NCBI GenBank assembly: GCA_013696265.1
Contig: JACCYX010000014.1
Location: 1-12,534 of the forward strand
DNA length: 12,534 bases
Origin: Chloroflexia bacterium
Lineage (GTDB): Bacteria; Chloroflexota; Chloroflexia; Thermomicrobiales; UBA6265
Reading direction: 5' to 3'
Shown in pieces: positions 1 through 6,627 of the stretch. Position 1 is the first letter of the stretch; each line of letters opens with the position of its first letter. Below the pieces are notes generated by a model. That model did not search any database and was not told the origin of the DNA. It was given only the letters and a program-made list of their open reading frames with translations. The position numbers and the translations under genes are program-made.

Positions 1-453
1 TACCGGATCGAGGAACAGGACCTTTACCCCGATGTCGTCTCGGTCCTGCGCCAACTCAAGACCGCCGGTTACCGGATCGGCATCACCGGCAACCAGCCGC
101 TTGGGGCCGTGCAGCAGGTGGCCGCGCTGGGGCTACCGGTCGATTTCATGGGTTCGTCGTCGGAGTGGGGCGTGGCCAAGCCGGACCCCGGCTTCTTCGA
201 GCGGATCGCCGCCGGTTTGGATTTGGCGTACGACCAGATCCTCTACGTCGGCGACCGGCTCGACAACGACGTGCTGCCGGCCCAGGACATCGGGATGCAC
301 GCGGCCTTCCTCCGGCGCGGACCGTGGGGCTACCTGCAAGCCAGCTGGCCCAATGCGGCCGGTGTGGAGCATCGTATCGATGGCCTCACTGGCGTGATCC
401 GCGTGCTCGACCGGATCGAGGCGCGAATTGCGGCCACCGAAGTCCGGTCGTAG
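1..453 (+). CDS. HAD-superfamily hydrolase, 3' part (5' end outside window)
   Basis: The frame is open from base 1, so only the C-terminal ~150 residues are present. Three HAD signatures appear in order (window residue numbers): motif II around ITGNQP (28-33), with Thr29; motif III Lys60 in VAKPDPGFF; and acidic motif IV in YVGDRLDNDV (82-91). Motif I (DxD, the nucleophile) must lie upstream. The spacing and the KPDPxFF form fit subfamily IA phosphatases/haloacid-dehalogenase-like enzymes, which are cytosolic and hydrolyse phosphate esters or C-halogen bonds. The substrate cannot be told from this fragment. The last Ser codon and the TAG stop lie inside the palindromic repeat at 449-525, so the repeat has set the present C-terminus. 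Confidence 0.88.
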   Translation, partial: YRIEEQDLYPDVVSVLRQLKTAGYRIGITGNQPLGAVQQVAALGLPVDFMGSSSEWGVAKPDPGFFERIAAGLDLAYDQILYVGDRLDNDVLPAQDIGMHAAFLRRGPWGYLQASWPNAAGVEHRIDGLTGVIRVLDRIEARIAATEVRS

Positions 454-525
454 GGGCGATCCTCCGAGATCGCCCGAGGCATCGCCACGGCACTGAACGG
501 GTCAACACGGAGGTTGACCCCTACG
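449..525. repeat. Three-arm palindromic extragenic repeat
   Basis: The ends are inverted: CGTAGGGG (449-456) and CCCCTACG (518-525). Inside are two perfect 8-bp hairpins with 6-nt loops: GGGCGATC (454-461) with GATCGCCC (468-475), and GGGTCAAC (499-506) with GTTGACCC (513-520). The outer pairing shares 3 bases with each inner stem, so the element could fold as a cloverleaf or as two side-by-side hairpins. It begins inside the last codon of the HAD gene and ends 23 bases before the aminotransferase start. No T-run follows, so it is not a classical intrinsic terminator, though it could slow polymerase or protect mRNA ends. The form suggests a REP/MITE-like dispersed repeat; only one copy is in the window. 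Confidence 0.6.
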
Positions 526-548
526 AAATTCGGGGAGACCCTTCCTTC

Positions 549-1745
549 ATGACCACATCCAGCGCATCCGCCATTGCCAGCCGGACCGATAGTGAAATCC
601 TCGACATCGAGCGGGCCGACCTGATCCCGCTCTACGCCAAGCGGGACATCGCCCTGGTTCGCGGTGATGGCGCCTACCTGTTCGACGCCGCCGGCAACCG
701 CTACCTCGACGCCATGAGCAACTACGGCGTGGCCGCGCTCGGGCATGCGCACCCGCGCTTCACCGCCGCGATGACCGACCAGCTGGGCTTGCTCACGACC
801 GGCCACCAGAGTTTCGGCAGCGAGGTCCGGGCCGAGTTGCTGACCGAGATCGCGAAGATCGCGCCGGAAGGACTCGACCGGTCATTCCTCAGCAACTCCG
901 GGGCGGAAGCGGTCGAAGCGGCCCTCAAGTTCGCCCAGGCGACTACCGGCAAGCAGCGGCTGGTCGCCGCCAAACGCGGCTATCACGGACGCACGCTCGG
1001 CGCGCTTTCGGCGACCGCCGACAAGAAGTACCGCGATCCCTTCGAGCCGTTGCCGCTGCCATCCGTTCATGTCGCCTGGAACTCGGCCGAGGCGATCGAA
1101 GCCGAGATCGACGACGCGACGGCGGCGATCATCCTCGAACCGATCCAGGGGGAAGGCGGAATCCACGTCGCCGACCCGGCCTATCTCAAGGCCGTGCGCG
1201 AGATCGCGACCCGGCACAACGTGTTGCTGATCGTCGACGAGATCCAGTCCGGGTTCCGGACCGGGGCGCCGTTCGCCTCCGTCGCGGCGGGGATCGTGCC
1301 GGATATCGTCGTCACCGCCAAGGCGATCGCCAACGGCTTCCCGATCGGCTTGACGCTGGTCAACGAGGCGATCAGCGCCTCGCTGCCGGGGGGAGCCCAC
1401 GGCTCGACGTTTGGAGGCAATCCGCTGGCCTGCCGGGCGGCCCTCGAAACGTTGCGTATTTTCCGGGAAGATGGGCTCTACGATCACGCGGCGACGTTGG
1501 GAACGGACATCGTGAGCCGGATCGAGGCGCTCAAGAACCCTGGCATCCGCGCCGTGCGCGGCAAGGGCCTGATGATCGGAATCGAACTCAAGCAGAAGTC
1601 GACTCCGGTGCTGCGCGGTCTCCAGGAGCGAGGGGTGCTGACGCTGCCGGCGGGCACGACGGTGATCCGCCTGCTGCCGCCGATGATCTGGCAAGCCGCG
1701 CAGGTGGATGAACTGATGACGGCGCTCGAGGACGTGTTGTCCTGA
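549..1745 (+). CDS. Class-III PLP aminotransferase (acetylornithine / LysJ-like)
   Basis: 398 residues, a normal length for acetylornithine (ArgD) or LysW-aminoadipate-semialdehyde (LysJ) transaminases. These are cytosolic enzymes of arginine or lysine synthesis that move an amino group between glutamate and a semialdehyde. Visible fold-type-I features: phosphate-binding SNSGAEAVEAALKFA (115-129); GYHGRT (144-149), which stacks on the cofactor; VDEIQSGFRTG (229-239), with Asp230 contacting the pyridine nitrogen; TAKAIANGFPIG (256-267), with Schiff-base Lys258; and HGSTFGGNPLAC (284-295). The C-terminal phrase GVLTLPAGTTVIRLLPP (362-378) resembles LysJ/ArgD, hence that guess over other class-III members. 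The ATG at 549 is preceded by GGGGAGA (532-538) at 10 nt. The frame runs open farther upstream, but that part is repeat and overlaps the HAD gene. No other arg or lys genes are nearby, so the pathway stays open. Confidence 0.9.
   Translation: MTTSSASAIASRTDSEILDIERADLIPLYAKRDIALVRGDGAYLFDAAGNRYLDAMSNYGVAALGHAHPRFTAAMTDQLGLLTTGHQSFGSEVRAELLTEIAKIAPEGLDRSFLSNSGAEAVEAALKFAQATTGKQRLVAAKRGYHGRTLGALSATADKKYRDPFEPLPLPSVHVAWNSAEAIEAEIDDATAAIILEPIQGEGGIHVADPAYLKAVREIATRHNVLLIVDEIQSGFRTGAPFASVAAGIVPDIVVTAKAIANGFPIGLTLVNEAISASLPGGAHGSTFGGNPLACRAALETLRIFREDGLYDHAATLGTDIVSRIEALKNPGIRAVRGKGLMIGIELKQKSTPVLRGLQERGVLTLPAGTTVIRLLPPMIWQAAQVDELMTALEDVLS
1728..1744 (+). promoter_or_regulatory. Shine-Dalgarno and CTG start deciding the solute-binding-protein N-terminus
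   Basis: GAGGA at 1728-1732 sits 9 nt before CTG at 1742-1744, whose last two bases begin the upstream TGA stop. The other upstream CTG at 1772 would give a shorter leader starting LTRRALVGG but has no Shine-Dalgarno sequence. The arrangement copies the common ATGA overlap, with C in place of A. Confidence 0.55.
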
Positions 1746-3298
1746 GCGCGTCCACACGCCGATCACCGGCCCTGACCCGGCGGGCGCTGGTTGGCGGTGC
1801 CGGCCTGGCGGCTCTGTCCCTGGGACCGGTCCGTGGCCAGACCAGGGCGTACGGGATACCCAGGGTGTCGCTTCCGGATTTTCCCGATGGCGGACCGGCC
1901 ACTGGCACGGGCGCGGCCTGGGCGACGCTGCTGACGACCTCGACATTGCTCAATGCCTCGCCGGAAGGTCACCTCTCCGGTGGGCTGGCGATAGCGTGGA
2001 CCGTTTCGGAAGAGCGAGATCAGCTCGAATTGCGGATCCGGCCCGATGCCCTCTTCGCGGACGGCAGGCGGATCATGGCCGAGGATGTGGTTGCCAGCGC
2101 CAGCCACGCGCGTCAGCTGTACCGAGAGTCGCCGGAAGCCTGGCGGTGGGAACACGTCGAGTCGGTCGAAGCGGCGCCGGACAACGTCGTCCGGGTGTCG
2201 CTGAGCGCGCCCGACGCCTCGATTCCGGCGTTGCTGGCCTCGTTTCGCTTGCCCATCCTGCCCGCCGCCTGGCTGACGCGGGGCTGGGATCACGAGCGGG
2301 GGCCGTACCCCCCGGCTTCCGGGTGTTTCCAGCTCCTTTCGGCAAGCGACGATCGGCTGCGTTTCGGCCGCAACGATGGCTACTTCCAGGTCGGCCGCCC
2401 TCGCCTGGCCGGCGTCCTTGGCAACGCACCGGCGGGAACCATGCTTCGCACCACCGACCTGGTGACGAATGGGGCCGACCTCCTGATCGACGCTCCGTTG
2501 CTCGACGTGCCCATGCTCCGTGAGGACCCTGGTATGACGCTGGTGGGGGGGCCGACCAACCGGCTCTGCCTGCTCACGGTGAATCTCCAGAATCCCGTGA
2601 TGGCCGATGTCCGCCTCCGGCGACTGCTCGCCAGCGCGATCGACCGTCCGGCGCTCGTGCGGGGCGCGACCGCGTCCGAGGCGGTGCCGGCGTCGACGCT
2701 GATCCCCCCGGAACATTGGGCCGGACTCGACGACATGATCGACCTGGCGGATGTCGAGGACGTGCGCGCGGGATTGGCTGAACTCGGCCTGCCGCCGGGC
2801 ATCGAACTCAGGCTGGTCGCCAGCGCCACCGATGCGTCCCTGGCCAACGCGTGCGTGTTGCTCCAGGAACAACTGGCCTGGGCCGGGATCGCCCTCTCGC
2901 TCGACTTGCTCGATGCGTCCGAAATGCGGGCCGAACTGGCCGGTGGCCGGTGGGACCTGGCGATGAGCTACACCGGCTATTGGCGGGACCCTCACGAGTT
3001 GGTGCGCCCGCTGGTGGTGAGCGATGGATCGCGGAATGCCGGCGGTTACGCCAACGACCGCGTCGATTACCTGGCCGAACTCGCCCGCCGGGCCAGCGAC
3101 GATGCCTACCGGGCCGGGTTTTACCAAACCATCCAGCGCGTGGTGGCCGGCGATGTGCCGGTGATTCCGCTATTCTTTCCAAATTACTACGACGCAATGT
3201 CAACCAGGCTGCGGGATTACCCGTTCTTTCCACCCATCTCGGCCGCCGCCATGCACCAGGCGACGATGCCGCGGCCCGACCCGGTGACGCTGCCATAG
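1742..3298 (+). CDS. Tat-exported solute-binding protein, family 5 (peptide/nickel type), CTG start
   Basis: An extracytoplasmic substrate-binding protein of the DppA/OppA type (SBP_bac_5), 518 residues from the start chosen here. Family landmarks are ADGRRIMAEDVVAS (106-119), the usual 'F-x-DG-x-x-(L/M)-TAEDV' region, VMADVRLRRLLASAIDR (286-302), the usual 'DVRVRQAL-x-x-AIDR', and a C-terminal VIPLFFPNYYDAM. The only ATG/GTG/TTG near the front is GTG 1865, which would remove the signal peptide. The 41 codons before it encode a twin-arginine leader: LTRRALVGG (11-19), then a hydrophobic stretch to about residue 30. No ATG, GTG or TTG lies in this frame between the stop at 1709-1711 and 1865. 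CTG 1742 has GAGGA (1728-1732) 9 nt upstream and overlaps the aminotransferase stop by 4 bp (CTGA), so coupled translation is likely. No lipobox and no adjacent permease or ATPase genes are seen. The ligand is unknown. Confidence 0.85.
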   Translation: MSASTRRSPALTRRALVGGAGLAALSLGPVRGQTRAYGIPRVSLPDFPDGGPATGTGAAWATLLTTSTLLNASPEGHLSGGLAIAWTVSEERDQLELRIRPDALFADGRRIMAEDVVASASHARQLYRESPEAWRWEHVESVEAAPDNVVRVSLSAPDASIPALLASFRLPILPAAWLTRGWDHERGPYPPASGCFQLLSASDDRLRFGRNDGYFQVGRPRLAGVLGNAPAGTMLRTTDLVTNGADLLIDAPLLDVPMLREDPGMTLVGGPTNRLCLLTVNLQNPVMADVRLRRLLASAIDRPALVRGATASEAVPASTLIPPEHWAGLDDMIDLADVEDVRAGLAELGLPPGIELRLVASATDASLANACVLLQEQLAWAGIALSLDLLDASEMRAELAGGRWDLAMSYTGYWRDPHELVRPLVVSDGSRNAGGYANDRVDYLAELARRASDDAYRAGFYQTIQRVVAGDVPVIPLFFPNYYDAMSTRLRDYPFFPPISAAAMHQATMPRPDPVTLP

Positions 3299-3299
3299 C

Positions 3300-3305
3300 T
3301 ATACT
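3300..3305 (+). promoter_or_regulatory. Possible -10 box (TATACT) upstream of the cyclophilin gene
   Basis: TATACT matches TATAAT at 5 of 6 positions and lies just after the solute-binding-protein stop, about 107 nt before the next start codon. No -35 box is visible at 16-18 bp spacing. The same octamer GCTATACT occurs on the minus strand at 9015-9022, in another gene leader. This is weak evidence on its own. Confidence 0.25.
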
Positions 3306-3325
3306 TTCTCCGTCGCACCTGCCCC

Positions 3326-3343
3326 GCTTCACGCCGGTGAAGC
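3326..3343 (+). terminator. Hairpin between solute-binding protein and cyclophilin genes
   Basis: A perfect 7-bp stem, GCTTCAC (3326-3332) and GTGAAGC (3337-3343), closes a 4-nt GCCG loop. It lies 27 bases after the solute-binding-protein stop. No U-run follows; a short C-run does. It could end or stabilise the upstream transcript, or be a leader hairpin of the cyclophilin gene. Confidence 0.35.
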
Positions 3344-3412
3344 CGTCGCGCCCCCCAACGTGGGACAGGGCCAGCCAGAACACGCCGGCCATGGAACGAG
3401 GAGTTTTCGATC

Positions 3413-4342
3413 GTGAGCAAACTGTCATCAACGTGGCCGGGGCGAACCGGCGCGATCCTTGGCCTGAGCGTCGTGATCGCATTGGGATCCATGGGATTCG
3501 GATTCGCCGCCGTCGCCCAGGACCAGCCGTGCTGGACAAGCGAACCCTCGATGGAGCTTGGGTACCCGCAATGGCCGGAAGCGCCGCAAATGGTGATCGA
3601 CCAGGCGAAGACGTACATCGCCACGATCGAAACCAACCGCGGCCCGATCGTGATCGAACTCGCCGACGACGAGGGGCCGCTCGCGGTCAACAGCTTCGTC
3701 TGCCTGGCTCGCGCCGGGTACTACGATTTCACCCTGTTCCATCGCGTCATGAACGGTTTCATGATCCAGGGTGGCGACCCAACCGGCACCGGCACCGGCG
3801 GCCCCGGCTACCAGTTCGAGGATGAACTCCCGTCGGACGAGGCGCCCTACGCGCGCGGCACCCTGGCCATGGCCAATGCCGGTCCGAACACGAATGGGAG
3901 CCAGTTCTTCATCGTTCACCAGGATCAGCCCGCCCAGTTCCCGGCGAACTATGCGATTTTCGGCCGGGTGACGGAAGGTCTGGAGGTGCTCGACGCGCTG
4001 GTAACGGTCCCGGTCATCGATCAGCGAGGTGAGCTGTCCGATCCCATTCCGACGGTGGGCATCCAGTCGATTACGATCGAGGAGGATGGCCAGCCGATGG
4101 GCAATCTGGAAGGCGGCGATTCCGCGGCGACGCTCGCCTCGCCAACCGCCGGTTCGACGCCGGCTGTCGATCAGGCGGCGACCAGCGCGGCGGCACTGAC
4201 CCAGGAACCCGAGCCTGTCGCCGAGGGGGATGACGATGGCGCGAACGTCCTCTGGATCGCCGGTAGCCTCGGGATTGTCGGTCTCGCGGTTCTCGCGTTT
4301 GGCTTGTACCGGCGCTCGCACGTCGCCGGTTCGATGGACTGA
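3413..4342 (+). CDS. Secreted, membrane-anchored cyclophilin-type peptidyl-prolyl cis-trans isomerase
   Basis: 309 residues. An N-terminal hydrophobic signal (about 12-35) ends in AVA, followed by a linker and a cyclophilin domain (about 68-223), which catalyses proline cis-trans isomerisation in protein folding. Active-site residues are visible: FHRVMNGFMIQGGDPTGTG (109-127), with Arg111, Phe116 and Gln119, and NTNGSQFFIVH (159-169), with Gln164 and Phe165. NYAIFGRV (179-186) replaces the His of human CypA, as is common in bacteria. An acidic, Ala/Thr-rich linker (about 225-278) leads to a second hydrophobic helix (279-298) and then Arg-Arg. The domain is therefore expected outside the membrane, tethered at its C-terminus. 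GTG 3413 has a strong GAGGAG (3398-3403) at 9 nt. It probably acts on exported proteins. Confidence 0.93.
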   Translation: MSKLSSTWPGRTGAILGLSVVIALGSMGFGFAAVAQDQPCWTSEPSMELGYPQWPEAPQMVIDQAKTYIATIETNRGPIVIELADDEGPLAVNSFVCLARAGYYDFTLFHRVMNGFMIQGGDPTGTGTGGPGYQFEDELPSDEAPYARGTLAMANAGPNTNGSQFFIVHQDQPAQFPANYAIFGRVTEGLEVLDALVTVPVIDQRGELSDPIPTVGIQSITIEEDGQPMGNLEGGDSAATLASPTAGSTPAVDQAATSAAALTQEPEPVAEGDDDGANVLWIAGSLGIVGLAVLAFGLYRRSHVAGSMD

Positions 4343-4386
4343 CAACAGCCGGCCCGGACCTTGCGCACCTCGCCTGACGTGTCGCC

Positions 4387-4828
4387 GTGGCAAACCGAAT
4401 GATCCTGGAGGGCGTTAGTCATGGTGGGAAGCCGGTGGATTCGGAAATGCCCTTTGTTGCGATCGCACTCTTCGTCATGCTTACCCTGAGCCAGGAACAC
4501 ATCGAGCCGTTCGACCGGGTGCTGGGGCCGGACGCGCGCGAGGGCCAGGAAATTCCCGAGGACCTCGTCAGCCGAACATGGTACGGGGCGATCGTCGATG
4601 GCTACTGCTCGGGTGGTCTACCATCGCGGCCGTAGTATCCGCTCCGCGTCGAAGATGGCGGGGCATGCTACTGGAGCGACATCATCGATACCGGGACGTG
4701 GCGGGTGGTTGGCTACACCGAGAATGGCGAGGCGTGATCTCGATTGCGCGCCAAAGAGCGATTTGCGGGAAGGTTGCCTGGTATTCACCGATACGGGCCG
4801 AGACAAGCTCGGCAACCCTATGTGCCGG
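4387..4828 (+). pseudogene. Probable decayed gene, unrecognised
   Basis: The 475 bases between 4343 and 4817 hold no intact gene. Frame 1 is open from GTG 4387 to TAG at 4633-4635, with G/C-rich third positions from about 4420 to 4600 and protein-like text including a hydrophobic run, MPFVAIALFVMLTL. The same frame then resumes with sensible sequence, YWSDIIDTGTWRVVGYTENG, up to TGA at 4735-4737. A CAG-to-TAG change would explain the internal stop. From 4748 to 4828 a shifted frame reads plausibly (DLREGCLVFTDTG, then RDKLGNPMCR), suggesting a later frameshift. The tail runs 11 bases into the 3' end of the opposing oxidoreductase gene. No family is recognised. The alternative is non-coding DNA that happens to be open. 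Confidence 0.4.
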
Positions 4829-5744
4829 CCAGGGCGGCGACGAGTGGCGCAAGTTCCTCATACGCCGTTTCGAAGACGACGAAGTACGAAACGCCGATCC
4901 GGTCGCGCATGGCCCGCATCTTGTCGCAGATCTCGTCTACGGAGCCGACGTAGACCATGGGCGAATCGAACCATGAGGCGTCGTCGATCTCGTGTTCCGC
5001 TGTCAGGCGCTCGATTTCCCCCTCGCGATCGTTGGTGACCTTGACCATTTGGATGAGGATATTGAATTCGATCGCTCCGGCCCGGTCGCCGGCCATTTCC
5101 CGGATGGAGGACGCTTTCGCGGCAAAGGCATCGACCCCGAAATCCGCTTCGACAAACTCGCCGGCGGGGAGCATCCGCGGGACCAGGCCAACGATGTCGG
5201 CCTCACGCGCGGCGAGACGAAGCATTCTCGCGCCGCCCCCGGCGATCAGCAGCGGCAGATGTGGCTGCACCGGCTTGGGCATGCCCTGGAAGTTCGTGAT
5301 GGTGTAGTGCTTTCCGGCAAAGGTCAAAGGGTCGGGTCCAGCCAAACCCTTGAGCACCCGCACGCTTTCCTCGAGCCGGCTCACCCGGACGCCCGGCGGA
5401 TTGAACGGGATACCGGCGAACTCGAAGTCCGGAGGATAGGAGCCGCCGGCGCCGATGCCGAGTTCGAAACGCCCGTCGGACAGGACATCGAGCGTGGCCG
5501 CTTCCATCGCGAGAAGCGCGGGATGACGCAAGTCGTTTTGCCAGACCAGGGTCCCGATCCGGAGGGTGGTCGTCGCCTCCGCGACCATGGCGAGGGCGGG
5601 TCCAATCGCCAGTTGGCGTCCGAAGTGGTCGGGCATAAGCAGGACATCGTATCCGAGCGCCTCCGCGCGACGAGCCTGGCCTTTCAAATCCACGTTACCG
5701 CGTGTCTGCATGCCAAAACGGAACGGTCGTGCCGAATGCGTCAT
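4818..5744 (-). CDS. F420-dependent LLM-class (luciferase-like) oxidoreductase
   Basis: 308 residues with a luciferase-like TIM-barrel. The N-terminus FRFGMQTRG (8-16) and GYDVLLMPDHFG (31-42) form the first strands. ATTTLRIGTLVWQNDLRHPALLA (57-79) and LSDGRFELGIGAG (88-100) are the usual cofactor-binding segments. The ending FDSPMVYVGSVDEICDKM is typical of actinobacterial/Chloroflexi F420-dependent members, close to the TIGR03621 (MSMEG_2516-like) type. It would use F420H2 or FMN to reduce or oxidise an unknown organic substrate in the cytosol. ATG 5744 is chosen because AAGGAA (5755-5760, minus strand) lies 10 nt upstream; an in-frame ATG at 5792 would overlap the preceding cupin gene. It starts 37 bases after the cupin stop, so it may be the last gene of that operon. 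Confidence 0.88.
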   Translation of the reverse strand: MTHSARPFRFGMQTRGNVDLKGQARRAEALGYDVLLMPDHFGRQLAIGPALAMVAEATTTLRIGTLVWQNDLRHPALLAMEAATLDVLSDGRFELGIGAGGSYPPDFEFAGIPFNPPGVRVSRLEESVRVLKGLAGPDPLTFAGKHYTITNFQGMPKPVQPHLPLLIAGGGARMLRLAAREADIVGLVPRMLPAGEFVEADFGVDAFAAKASSIREMAGDRAGAIEFNILIQMVKVTNDREGEIERLTAEHEIDDASWFDSPMVYVGSVDEICDKMRAMRDRIGVSYFVVFETAYEELAPLVAALAGT

Positions 5745-5781
5745 GGTCGAGGTGTTCCTTTCCTGAGGGCGCGAGTTGGTG

Positions 5782-6627
5782 TCATTCGGCAAGATCTCCC
5801 CGCGTTACCAATGAGGCGATGGTCTGATTGTCGTATCCGGCTCGCCGCAGGGGAAGCACCACATCCCGCGCCAGGTCGGGCACCGAGCCGATCAGGACGT
5901 AGCCCAGGCCGCCGGGGACGATCGTGATCCGATCGATCCCTGCCGGAAGGAGGCGCGAGGCGGTCCGGTCCAGGATTTCTGATCCGCCGGGCCAGCTCAA
6001 CGCCACCGGCTCGACCAGGTTGGTCAGGTAGTGCCAACGCGCGGGGTCGAGTTCGAGATCGAGCGGGTGACTTATCTTCCACCGCTCCAGCAAGATGTCC
6101 TCGTGCGCGGCGCAGATCGTGCGCCGGTTGAAACGGTCGAAGAGGTTCAAGCCGTGGCCGGGTGAACGCGGGAGCGGGGATCGGGACCACCCCGCCGGGT
6201 CCGGCGACGGGCACAGATGCCGGCTGCCGAAGACGAAGGCGACGATTCCTGCCCCCAGCGCGAACGGGATGCCCGCTGGGACGGAGACCGTATCGCCCGG
6301 ATGGGCCTCGAACGCGACCAGGTCTGATTCCGTATATGGATCGCGTCCGGCCAGGACTTCGGCACGTATCCTGGGCGCCGTCCACAGCACATGGATCGCG
6401 GTCGGACCCTCGCTCACGTAAATCGGTGTTGGGGATGTCGCATCGACATAGGCGGCGGTGTGCGAAATGGCGTCTCCGTCCGCCGCTTTGGCGCCGGGGC
6501 GATCCACCAGCATCGAAATCGGTCCGGGGGATGCGGGCACGTGACCGAGGATTCGCTCCAGCCGGTGGCCGCCGAACGGTTCGTGTTCCTCCCGGCGCGG
6601 GATCCTGATTGGGCGTGGGACAGTCAT
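5782..6627 (-). CDS. Cupin protein resembling class-I phosphomannose isomerase
   Basis: 281 residues with a cupin motif at 110-134 (PGDTVSVPAGIPFALGAG, then IVAFVFG). In class-I mannose-6-phosphate isomerases the matching segment reads roughly GD-x-x-x-(I/V)-P-(A/S)-G-T-x-H-A-L, and its His binds the catalytic zinc. Here Phe122 takes that place. The rest (IHVLWTAPRIRAEVLAG at 78-94, a C-terminal half rich in strands) also looks like a PMI-type double barrel. It may bind or isomerise a sugar phosphate in the cytosol, or be a non-catalytic sugar-binding relative. Its ATG overlaps the kinase stop by 4 bp (ATGA), implying coupled translation and a shared pathway. Fold confidence is moderate; enzymatic function is uncertain. 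Confidence 0.72.
   Translation of the reverse strand: MTVPRPIRIPRREEHEPFGGHRLERILGHVPASPGPISMLVDRPGAKAADGDAISHTAAYVDATSPTPIYVSEGPTAIHVLWTAPRIRAEVLAGRDPYTESDLVAFEAHPGDTVSVPAGIPFALGAGIVAFVFGSRHLCPSPDPAGWSRSPLPRSPGHGLNLFDRFNRRTICAAHEDILLERWKISHPLDLELDPARWHYLTNLVEPVALSWPGGSEILDRTASRLLPAGIDRITIVPGGLGYVLIGSVPDLARDVVLPLRRAGYDNQTIASLVTRGDLAE

Noticed and set aside
165..548. N-terminal extension of the aminotransferase frame
   Set aside because: It overlaps the HAD gene in another frame and translates the palindromic repeat. The ATG at 549 with GGGGAGA upstream gives a normal family length.
1763..3127. 454-codon open frame on the minus strand
   Set aside because: Antisense shadow of the solute-binding protein, which has clear family motifs.
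4633..4635. Programmed read-through or pyrrolysine at the internal TAG
   Set aside because: No supporting RNA element, pyl genes or conserved family are seen. A simple nonsense mutation in a decaying gene explains it better.
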